Positions 48,809 through 59,082 of a stretch of DNA of 64,000 bases are shown here, in pieces; position 1 is the stretch's first letter, and each line of letters starts with the position of its first letter. This stretch comes from Ulva prolifera (lineage: Eukaryota; Chlorophyta; Ulvophyceae; Ulvales; Ulvaceae). The position numbers and the translations under genes are program-made. The DNA lies in the NCBI GenBank assembly GCA_023078555.1, contig CM041201.1:2859713-2923712 (forward strand). Direction: 5' to 3'. A model generated the notes under the pieces. That model was not told the origin of the DNA, did no database searches, and saw only the letters and a list, made by a program, of their open reading frames with translations.

Positions 48809-49443
48809 GGGGCGGGCTGCTGGCTGTGAGGTATGTCCTTACAGGCCAGTTGTGCCAGCAGCCGGGCCGTCGTGTAATTATATGAGCGCTGGGCACGCAG
48901 ATTTGTTGATGTGTGCAGCATGACGTGTCACGACGTGACACCGACGACGGTTTCATAGCTCCTCCCTGGTGCGTCAGTATGTGATCGAAACAGCGTGAAC
49001 CAGGAACGCAGCTCCTCTGCTATCAGTCTGCTGGGACCTGTTGATCGATTTGCGTGTGCCACATGCAGTGAGTCAGCCCAACGTACTGGGGAACAGCAGA
49101 ATAAACTCCCGGCGGGGACACCCAGTGTCGGGTGGCCACGTACCGCCCTGATCTTCGTACATAAGAAAAAACAGTTCCATCTGCCGTTGATGTGCGATGA
49201 CGTGATCTTCAGTGCTGAATCTCATCCATTTGTGCACGCACACATGCATACGGCCCGTTGGCTTGTACACAGAGCCACCACGCACCAGCAGCATGGCCAA
49301 CAAAACCGGGGTGCCTGCTTCGTGACCAACACACACGTATTTACTCCTTCGTCGTCACACCAGCATTCTGATCCCGCAAAAGTCCCGACCACACCCCTGC
49401 ATCTCACCGTGGCACTCGTCTTCCCAGGCACCCTCAGAACGAT

Positions 49444-50005
49444 TCACACGAGTTTTGTTGCACGCTTCTTCACCAGGCCCATGGCCTCGAGCGCCTTCAT
49501 GGCAGGATTCCGAGAGCCGCCGGACCTGTGCACCCAGTGCACTCCGATGAATGCGTAAATGATGAGCACAGTCACACCGACTGCTGCGAGGCCCAGGCCC
49601 CGGAGGTACCGGGAGCCGTTGTGGATCTTTGCCAGCGGCGACAGAATGTCCCTGCGCCTGCACACACGTATGGACTTTACACCACCAACAACGTCCTTGA
49701 CCGTGAGCTGCATGCCGCTCACCGGAGCCTTGGCAGCACCTCGTGGCTGCGAGCTATGGATGTGATTGCGTGGACAATGCAACACGGTACAGCTGTGGCA
49801 ATGACCAACAAGCCGAGGTGGGGTTTCGTCGGCGCACCTGTGCCAGTGACAGGTGGCAGCTTCACAGAAGTTGCTCAACATGAACGCGTAGAGCTCTGCT
49901 GCAGCCTGGCCATGCACCGGGTTGAAGCACTGGTGAGCCATGTCCTGCACAACAGTGTGGCGGATGGCCATGCGATGTCAGATCATCTGATTCAGATGGT
50001 AAGTT

Positions 50006-50072
<67 letters not shown>

Positions 50073-51545
50073 CAGATGGCCAGTTTGCAGGCACTCTCTT
50101 CAGCACCTCGGGCTGAACTTCATGACTGCGAGGCACTGCACATGGGCTTCTCACTTCAGTGATGTGATACACTGAAGACCCACAAGGCCAGTTGCTGATG
50201 GAGTCGGTGGCATAGCCAGTGAGTGCATACAGTGCTTGCACAGTGCCCCATGACCTGCCACATGTTGTTTGCACACTGACAGATGAACTTGCACAGGCCT
50301 CGGAGATGAAATGGATATACTTCATGGACATGAAACATGGAGAGTCGATGCATGCACAGTCCTCCAAATTTAACCCGATCAATGATGCACCACAGTGGCA
50401 GCTTGTGCTTGCCTCTCAGTATACAATGCAGTGCGTTCAAGGTTTTCGTGTGGGTCCTGATTTCATACTTCTTCTGGCCTTGAGCCTACAGTGCCCAGAA
50501 CAACCGTGTCTGAACTCCGAGGATGATGCGCAACTGCCGACTCGCAGTGATGTGCACCACAGCCACACTACCACTGGCAAGAGGTGCAATAGAAGCTGAT
50601 TTTGCTAGCTACTAGCAGACCGCGTGAATGCCTGGTCAAGCAGATGGACTCCATGTTTCACTGCGTTCGACAACTGCGACCCTCTCAACACTTTGGCTGT
50701 GGGCATTTAAGGCAGTCAGCCATTGTGACTTCAACATGAGTAAGGCTACCGGCCTCAGAGTCACACCATGCTATGACAGAATCTGCGTGCTTTTCCTGTG
50801 CCAGGGGGACTCGAACAGTGAGCTGTGGATATACAGCGAGCTGTATACATACAGGAGGGACACTGATGGCCACAAGGGCACTGACGCCGGACATGCTGAA
50901 AGCGCATGGGCTTGCTTTACGCATCTGAAGGGCCTACCTGACAGGTCTGACGAAATTCGTCCATGACACCCTGATGGCAGGGCACAGTTGCAAGGTGCTG
51001 CAAGGAGCCCCTGGATGTTGCCCTGAAGAAGTCACAGTGTAACGGTCCACACAAATCAGCCAAACATATTGGATCGCCATGCGGAACCTCGTTCCGGTGA
51101 TGATTCTCCATGTGCAAGTCGATGTAGGCTTCTCCACGGAAGGTCTGCAGCATATGACCCAATCTGAGGCTTCTTGTTTTGTGAGCTGGACCAGGTTGGA
51201 CACTGCATCCACTGCGTTGTGACAGGGTGGCCCATGTAAATGGAGGCGACTTTATGGGGCAGCGTCAATGACAGGATGGATCACCTTCTGATCCCAAGAA
51301 CAGCGCCACACATTCCTGCGCATCAGGACTTTGTGGGCTTCCTGTATGCTGTAGAGACCTTTGCCCACATCCAAAGGGCAATCAGGTGGGATTTGAAAGC
51401 CATGGGCTTCCACTCTTGGCTGTATGATGTCAGATAATACGCTGGCCGCATCCCTACTGTTTCCACGGTCACACCCTTGCAGATTGGCTGTCGCTAGGAC
51501 TAAGTCGACCCCCAGTACAAGTAAAACGACCAGCCACGCAAACAT
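49444..51545 (-). CDS. secretory single-pass membrane protein with a degenerate C2H2-like segment
   Basis: Four exons join with perfect phase agreement: 51545-51285, 51144-50938, 49944-49838 and 49657-49444, giving 262 residues. The N terminus MFAWLVVLLVLGVDLVLATA is a clear signal peptide. Residues of about 80-110 read WRCSWDQKTFRGEAYIDLHM followed by ENHH, shaped like a C2H2 finger whose second Cys is replaced by Asp. A Cys-rich block follows (CLADLCGPLHCDFF, EFRQTCQDMAHQCF, LSNFCEAATC). Near the C terminus is one membrane helix (LGLAAVGVTVLIIYAFIG), then a basic tail ending KKRATKLV. Topology is inferred as type I, lumen outside. I believe related plant and algal proteins exist but cannot name a family. 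The 993-bp intron 2 contains the GTT microsatellite. Confidence 0.75.
50007..50071 (+). repeat. (GTT)n microsatellite, about 22 units
   Basis: An uninterrupted trinucleotide run inside intron 2 of the minus-strand membrane-protein gene. It is flanked on both sides by TCAGATGG. On the minus strand the repeat is AAC, and read as protein it would be poly-Asn; that reading is rejected because it lies in an intron. Confidence 0.92.
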
Positions 51546-51978
51546 ATAGTAAACTAGCTGGTTGTAGCTTATCCAATCTCGCTTGCTGCCTTACCGACCT
51601 GATGTGCACAACATGTTTGCGTAGGGCCAGGTCCGAGGTGACCTCATACGAGCTGGCTTTGATTCTTCGGATCCCTGCCAGTCACTGCTTCATTGAACGC
51701 ACCTGCAGTCAGTCGCTGTTCGCTCTCCAGTCCCCAGCTACTTTTGCAGGCTTACTGCATAACTCTACTGTATCATGGCCAGCGCGGAGGATTCCGAAGA
51801 AGGTTCGACAGTGTACCCAAGCCACCAGGTGGACGCCAGGTCGTTGCGAGGCTTCGCGAACACGATCCTTGCGCAATAAGCAAGCGCACAAAAAAGCGAT
51901 GGCAAACCGATTGAACCAGATTATTCCCCGCAGTCGAATACTAGCGGCTACAATCAATCACACACCAACAGTGTCACC
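51546..51978. other. divergent spacer between the membrane-protein gene and the CHCH gene
   Basis: Start codons face away from each other (51545 minus, 51979 plus), so promoters of both genes should be here. No specific element recognised. Confidence 0.45.
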
Positions 51979-52752
51979 ATGCCTCGCCAACGTTCAGGTA
52001 AAGATCAGACAACGCTTACGCGCGTGGTGAACAGATCGAATATCGACTTTCATTTGGTTTCATTGTTGCAGGTCGCCCGGCTGCACGTCCGATGGGGCGT
52101 GCCGGGTCCCCACCACCTCCGAGTGGCGCACGGCCATACAGCACAACCACCAGCACTGCATCTCCTCCTCCGTCCGCAGGGACGACTTCAACAGCACCAA
52201 TGCCGCAAGGTGTGCGCCATGTCGTGCCTCCTGGCTCACTCTTACGCGTGTTTCTGAATGCTGCCGTTTTATTTGGCAGCAACAATTTTTGATGACTGGT
52301 GCGCTTTGTCACCTGCGACATACGTGACAGACATTTGGTTGCAGCTCAGCAAGTCCCAGCTCAGTCAAGCGGTGGAGGTATGATGAGCGGTCTGATGGGC
52401 ACTGTTGCTCAAGGTGTGTCTCCGATTGTTTCCAGGCTTGTCTCTGCACACTGTGGTCGCAGTCAGACTATCCTCAACGACTGTGCATATAGGTATGGCG
52501 CTAGGAACAGGAAGTGCAATCGCACACAGGGCCATTGACTCAGCCTGGGGCTCAATGTTCGGTGGTGCATCAAGTGGTCATGTTGAACCTGCCCAGGTTC
52601 AGGCAGGGGCACAGCAGCTGCAGCAGGCGCAGCATCCATGTGCTGATGCAGCTCAGCAGTTCGCCGACTGCATGTCCAAGAACGGCGGTGATATGGGTGC
52701 CTGTGACAGCATGTACAATGCAATGCAGCAGTGCAAGATGCAGCATGCATAA
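51979..52752 (+). CDS. CHCHD2/CHCHD10/MIX17-like twin-CX9C mitochondrial protein
   Basis: Exons 51979-51997, 52072-52209, 52345-52413 and 52493-52752 join in phase 1 at every junction to give 161 residues, near the usual 140-155. The N terminus is basic and Arg/Ser/Pro-rich, like a mitochondrial presequence (MPRQRSGRPAARPMGRAG). The middle has GGGMMSGLMGTVAQ and the conserved GMALGTGSAIAHRAIDSAWG. The C terminus has the CHCH domain with two exact CX9C motifs (CADAAQQFADC and CDSMYNAMQQC). These proteins are imported into the intermembrane space by the Mia40 oxidative pathway and affect respiratory-chain function. A TGTAA at 52806, about 50 bp after the stop, is a plausible green-algal poly(A) signal. 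Confidence 0.94.
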
Positions 52753-52974
52753 GTAGGATATCACAGTTTTGCCGCTCAAGCTCAAGTCATGCTCGTGCTG
52801 ACAGTGTAACCTGATAGTAATCCATTACAACCCTACTAGATTTACACTGCGTATCTCAAACGATTGCAGGCATGACATTTCTGCAAACAGCTACCACCCG
52901 GAGCAAATTCATGCAAATTCGTGGTAGCCAGCCATAATTACCAGACAAACTTATTAAGTAATTGGACGTGACGC

Positions 52975-53997
52975 TCAGTAGTCCATCGGCTGAATCTTGA
53001 ATGCTTGCTGAATTGTGCACTGTTTCATCTGACCAGACAACTGGGGAACATGCGCTCCACTTTGCCGTCCATGAACTCGCGCATGTTCAATGCCACCCCT
53101 ACATGTCACGTCAAGACTTAGTATCAGCACGATGATGGTGACAGCTGGTGCTGAAAGAGCAAACGTACGCTGCATATGCCGGCAGCATAGGTTGAGCCGG
53201 TTCAAATCCACCCCAAGGCTCCGGAACAGACGGATGGCTGGTAGAAGTTGCAAAATTCTTAAAGTGATGGCCAAGGCCAAATCCGGCTGTACCCAATTTC
53301 TTCTCAGGCACCACTGTCGGCGCAACATGAATCACCTCATCGGTGAGCCTGCAATAAGATCAAAAGTTTCACAGCCAACAATTGCCAGAATTGATGACAG
53401 GTGTATGACGACATGGCAGCATCCATGTGGTATTGGCTTGGAGCCTCTAGGAATATAGCTTGAAGTGCATATGCCATACCAAACAACTCCACAGGTAGCT
53501 CCATTCACAGATTCTTCTTGCATTTCAGTTCTGATAATCTTGAAGATGGATGCATCATTCTTCAGCTTCATCAAACCTTCCAATTTAAGCTGCCATGCTG
53601 CTTCCTGCAGTTTGGATTGCTGAGCATGTGATATGAACACAGATGACATGGAACTGTGGCGCAGATCACATGGGATGAATTGCTTGAGATCATGTTTTCA
53701 ACGCACAGTGTTACAGACACCATGGCAGCAACGCGCAAAGAGCATCTCGACACCAACTTGGGCACTAGCTGTTTTTGCCGGATATAAATTCATCGGCGAG
53801 AGCCTGGAGAGGCATACCAGCACGACTTCTTTTGCCACGATTTCTCCATTCTCAAATGCAAGAAGCAGCTTTCTTCCATTGACTTCCTGCGTGAAACTCC
53901 CACGCATATCAAACTGGTTGGCTTTCCTCAGCGATGCCGTGCAACCAAGTGCACGTACGCAGTCGAACCTGTTTACAAGGTAGATTTGGCAGAAGCT
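52975..53997 (-). CDS. unrecognised multi-exon protein (5' end missing)
   Basis: Four exons chain in phase on the minus strand: 53997-53818, 53619-53480, 53348-53169 and 53098-52975. Together they encode about 207 residues including MRGSFTQEVNGRKLLLAFEN, LKLEGLMKLKNDASIFKIIR, DEVIHVAPTVVPEKKLGTAG and PSVPEPWGGFEPAQPM. Composition and phase continuity favour a real gene over chance, but I recognise no family, motif or targeting signal. The 5' exon(s), beyond 54.0 kb, were not found. The last exon is the weakest call; it could be read in a second frame that also looks protein-like. Confidence 0.45.
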
Positions 53998-54562
53998 CTG
54001 CAAGGGAAGCTAGACGCATTGGCATATCTGCAGGTGTATTGGTGGTCAATCGAATGAAATTATCTCCAGTCTGCTTGATACGTTGCGTCCGTGGGCTCTT
54101 TCAGACTGTAAGCACAGTTCTGCTTCAAAATCGATGTATACGGGGATGCTGCAAGAACTATGCGTTCTTCCGCGAAGGTAGCTGACCGTCGCAGAGGTCT
54201 TCTTCATGCTGGTCAGTTTCATGGGTCGCCAACCCTCGAAACGTCGTCAGGTACGTGGACCATGTACCACGATATGTCGAGCACACCTGTCGCCTTGGCA
54301 TCACCGGCGGGGTAACGCTGGTAGTGGGCTGCGTGACATCTGAGCAGTGCTCTTGATGTCGAATCAGTTGTGGCCACCAGAAGAGTGCTACGCTGTGGCT
54401 GTGAACGCCTTGACGTATTGCAGCGTCCATATGCTTGGCGCCTGTTCTCACCGTACACCACTGGGCAGGTGCATGAGGGCTAGAAGCGATCTGAAATATA
54501 GGAACGCAGGGCATTCTATAATCTCAGTGTGCTAAGTGGTGACGCTTACAACACTTGCGGGC
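53998..54562. other. spacer; likely holds the first exon of the unrecognised minus-strand gene
   Basis: Lies between two divergent genes. An open frame at 54158-54514 (-) exists but has no supporting similarity. Confidence 0.35.
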
Positions 54563-57500
54563 ATGCCTGACGTGTGCGCAATGAGCAGCCAGCCTTGCCA
54601 AGGTCCTGAATTGACGTCAGACAAGCTACAAGATGTAGCAAAAGACTATGGCCCAACGAAGAAGGTTCTTGAGAAGGTATGCGTGCAGAATGCGATTTGA
54701 GCGGTGTTGTTGATGCAGGAATTGTCACTCTGGTTACTCATGTCAGCAAGTAACAACGACGCAAAATCCGTGAAAGCAAACCCAGCGTTGCGATTTTTAT
54801 CCTTATGTGTGCCTTCTGTAGGTTGCAAAGCTTCAGGCCGAAATAGATGCGCTGGAAAACGATCTATCCGATGGCGCTCAGCATCGGTATAACCGAACTT
54901 CGGACGTGGACGACGTCGACGAAATGGACACAACGGCCAAGGCCAACATGTCGGACCCAATCTCGGCTGGAGCGCAGGTGCACGCCGATCCTGATATGAC
55001 TCATGGTCGCTATCTCACGCAGATATACCGCGCTTCTTCCCCCTTCGCTGGCCAGAATCCACGCCGTTCGCCAAGCGTGCTGAAGCAACAGTTTACCCTT
55101 ACGCAGGGGACCCCGACCCAGGTGTCTTTCCAGACAGAGAAAGTTGAATTACTAGATGAGATGCACAGGCGGCAGGAAAGCTACATGCGCCGCGAAGATA
55201 AGCTGCGATCCAGGGTGGAAGAGCTGGAGGCACAGGTGTCACAGCTGAAGAACGCTGAAGGCACAAGCTGTCACGATGAGCAGAAAGAGTGGGTCCTCTG
55301 CATGTGTATCTCTTAACTGAAATCAGATGCACGACGCTTACGTTGTGCAACCCCAGGCTGCAAAGGTCGCTAGTTCCCCAAATCTGTGGGTCCAGTGCCA
55401 TGTGAATTGGCCATAATCTTGCCCCACCTGCCATTTGCAGATCACCGACATGCTGTTGACACCTCAGCTGCAGCCGTATCCATTGTTTTAGCGTTCCAGG
55501 GCCGACATCATGCAGACCTACAGCAAAGGCCTGTAGTGGTGTCAGTGTTACGACTGAGTGTGCCAACAGTTCAAAGTACAATTGAGGAACGCCGACCTGC
55601 ATCGCATACAAAACATAGAAATGCCTTTGAGACGTTGTTTGATGCGCTCTGCTTTCACCGTGAGAGCAGGCGTGTACCCGCCAAGATGCACACAATCTCT
55701 GTAGCGACCATTGCAGATCCATGCATTTGTGTGGCCGGCAGTGTTGCAGCTTGAATGCTTCCTTCAAGACTGTTTTCACAGGACTCCACCCTGGAATACA
55801 TATTATGACTTCTGGGTGTCAATGGACTGGATCCAGAAAGTCGTTGGCAAGCACCAGGGTCATCTGTCACACATCCACCAAGCTCCACACTGTCAGTATG
55901 CGGCGCAGGGAGCTGAGGCAGGATATGGAGACTGGCATCCGAGACCTCTTGCAAAAATTCAGTGATCACAGCACGTGCATGGAACAGGAGGAGCTGTTGA
56001 AGTTCCGACATCAGCTTCAGCGTGTCGAGGAGGAGATCAGGAAGGAGCGCGCGGTGCTCAGCAGCCAGCAGCAGGCACAAGTCGAACGCATGGTGTGTCT
56101 GCATCTTCTCCACACAGCCGCTGTCCCACCGTACCGCAGTGTACGACCACACAGTATAGGCTGCTCTGAGGTCGGCTCTGAGGCCCATTCTGCATTGGTG
56201 ATCCAGGCCGGCCTTCATGTCTGCCAATGCAACACGCCCCGTTGGATATGCCAGTGTAACCATGCATATGTACATACGTGATGCTAGCTTGTGACCCTGG
56301 GTGAGACCCACTGGTAAATGGATTCAGAGTCTGGTTGTGCCTGATCCTGATACCTTGATGCATCAGGAACAGGTACCACATAGACCTGACAGCTTCGTCA
56401 CATGAGTCATGTGCACATGTCACACGGTGGCGTGTTCACACTGTGCTCGCACAAAAAAGTTTCTCCTGTCCAGATGAGATTTGCACGCTGTGGCCATCAT
56501 GAAAGGAATTACTCCTGTGATGCAGTCTACATACACTTTTTTTTACATGTAACAGTGAATAGCCACTCTGAGCTACTGACGTGGGTCGGCGAGGTGCTTC
56601 AGTGGTCTAGTGGCGGCGGCGGCGGTCCATGGTCCAGGCAGCAGTGCGTAGAGAGTAGGCATCACAAACGTTCACAGTCACAATGCAAGCATCACTACAC
56701 TACCCGTGCATCCACAATCACCAATAGTGGGCAGCTAGGATGATGGCTTCCAACTGGCACAGAACCGAAACCCCCCTCCAGTGCCCCATCCCAAACTTCC
56801 AGGTATGAATTCCTTGAGAACAGCATCTCGTACTCTGTAGGCAGTTCAGGCTGTCGATGACGACATAGCAGAGTTACAATCAGGACTGCCGTGCACCTGA
56901 TGATGCTGCATCTAGTTAGATAGATGGAGATCAGGTGTGGCGTAGGTGCCGCAGCCTTACAAAAGTTGGCCACATGCATGTGCAATCGAATGAGTGCAAG
57001 CAAGCACGGCTACGATATATGCGACAAGTGCGTGTGAGGGACAGGGGCGAGGGGCTCCACTGCAGTACGCATGATGCTGTACATCTCGCGCACTGCATCA
57101 AACATCAAACCGTGGCAGCATGCCAACTCAAGTATCTTACGTCTGCCTCTGGTGAGGCAGGTGCCTCAGGCTCCTTGTCTGCCTTGGGCTTTCTTCGTTG
57201 TCTGCCTCGGCTCCAGCGGCTGGGCTGATTGTCTACTCGATCTCTGTGCAATCTCTGTCTGTGCAATCTCACCCGCCCGCCGCTGTGTGTGCAGCTGCGC
57301 CTGCAGCAGGAGCTCGCGAGCACGCAGGCGCTCGCGCTGAAGCTCGAGACGCAGAACAAGGCCGTCGTCGCGGACGCGCAGCGCATGCGCGCCGACCTCA
57401 AGTGCAAGCAGGCCGAGCAGGAGGAGGTCCTGCGGCAGAACCTGCGGGTGAAGCGCGAGAACGAGGGCCTGCGGGCGACGGTGGAGGGCCTGCGCACCCG

Positions 57501-59082
57501 CTTCGAGACCGTGTTTGCGGAGTGCGACGAGCTCCGGTGCCGCCTGGACACGGTGCGCAGCTGCAGCCGCCCAGGAGGGCCTCTGGCCGTTGTGCTGTGT
57601 CACACCACCTGCATTCTTTTCACGGCCCTGCATGTTTGTGTACACCGTCGCGCTGGCCATCGATGGTGTGGGACTGCTCGTTCGTGCCACTGTGGCGGAC
57701 TCCGCAGAGGCGGAAGGCGGCGCGTGTGTGACCCGGTGCACAGGGGGTATGCAGAGGCTCGATGTGGGGCTGTGTGGCGTGTGCAGGTCAGTGCGGGGAG
57801 TGGGAGCGAGCAGGCGGCTCAGGCGGAGCACGCGCGGGCGATGGAGAGTATGCGGCGGATGGTGGCGGCGGAGCGCGCGCGCACGAAGGCCGCGCTGTCG
57901 TCGAACCTCGCGCTGCAGGCGAAGCAGGGGGAGCTGCAGGAGGTGCTGCGGAGCCTCGTGGACCGTGTGCAGAGCCAGCACGACGCCTCTGCGGACACGC
58001 TCGCGTCGGCGAGCTCCATATTCGCGAGCCCGGCGCGGCGGCTCTCTCCAGCGCGCGCGCACTCTGCGAGCAGGCGGCGGGGCGCCACGGGTGGGATTAC
58101 GTCCGAGAGCAGCCGGAGCTCCTTCGAGCTCGCGCACTCGCTGGGCGCCGCGGAGCTCTCCGGCGGGATCGGGGGGCGGGCAGGGGCGGGGTTGCGGCGT
58201 CCCTCGAGCGCGGCGGAGCGGTCAATGCAGAGCGCGCCGCTACCGACAGCATCGGAGGCGCGTCTGCGGCGGCCCGTGAGTGCGGTCGACCGCATGTGCC
58301 ACGGCCGGATCCACAGGGGTTCGGTGCGGCGGCCCTCGAGTGCGGCGGAGCTGCCGCGGTCGACGCGGGTGGCCGGGGGGGTTGTGAGCGTTGGTGCGGC
58401 GGCGGCGCCACGGCCACGGAGTGCCTTTGTTGCACGGGGGTCGGGGCCGCTGCAACCGGTTGGGGACATGCTGGACCGCGCCATGGCTGGCTCGCGCCTT
58501 TTCCAGTCTCGTGCGTCTGGCCAGCAGAAGGCCCGGCAGCCGCACTGCTGCCGTCCGGGACAAGATGAGGCCTCCCAGGTGTGCCCTCATGCTGCCACGA
58601 CCAAGGCATCAGGCAGACACCCCTTCCTCCGTCAAGGGTGACATGCATGGCGGTGCTGGATCTGTGCACAGACAGTCCCTCGTCACCGCTCCCGCAGAGT
58701 GGTCTGTTCCATGTGCCCATCGCGAGGTCATGTCGTTCAGCTTCTCATGCTCCGCAAATTGCTGCATAGAGGCGCAGTGTCATTCTCAGGGCGCCCTGGT
58801 CCGTTTATTCTCGGTCATTCCAGGTGGCGAGGCGGGGGGACGGTGCCGTGACTGAGGGATCACGTGTCACGCATGCTACTGCAGGCGCACAGCGAACAGT
58901 TGAACAAGCAGCGGGCGGCCGCGGCCGGGCTCGCATCAAAGAAGGATGTGGGTGACAAGCGGCGTGACAAGCGGGTGAACGGAGCCATGATTGAGACCAT
59001 CGTGGAGGAGGAGCTGCTGGATGGGGATGAAGAGAATGTCATCGAGGAGCAGCTCGATGTGTCTTGGCAGCCGGTCGCATAG
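54563..59082 (+). CDS. coiled-coil protein with repeated RRPSSA motifs
   Basis: Six exons join in phase: 54563-54676, 54822-55288, 55897-56092, 57295-57552, 57787-58578 and 58885-59082, giving 674 residues. Coiled coil occurs in the first half (VAKLQAEIDALENDLSDG, VELLDEMHRRQESYMRRED, RVEEEIRKERAVLSSQQQAQ) and continues through LRLQQELASTQALALKLE and MRRMVAAERARTKAAL. A Ser/Arg/Pro-rich region of about residues 420-600 repeats the motif RRPSSAAER, RRPVSAVDR and RRPSSAAEL, plus RPRSAF. The C terminus is basic then acidic (GAMIETIVEEELLDGDEEN). Such motifs are frequent in algal flagellar proteins, and IFT20 shows a flagellum exists, but no named family is recognised. The GC-rich 3' exons contrast with AT-richer 5' exons. 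Confidence 0.65.

Larger units (their letters stand above)
47769..49443. other. spacer between starch synthase III and the membrane-protein gene
   Basis: This convergent spacer has no recognised exon. It holds a G25 run, a 33-bp tandem duplication, and a duplicated phrase CTTGATGCTGCA near 48055-48080. Otherwise I see nothing supportable. Confidence 0.45.

Noticed and set aside
49978..50382. A minus-strand frame containing a run of about 22 Asn.
   Set aside because: The run is the AAC strand of a microsatellite lying in intron 2 of the membrane-protein gene; splicing phase removes it.
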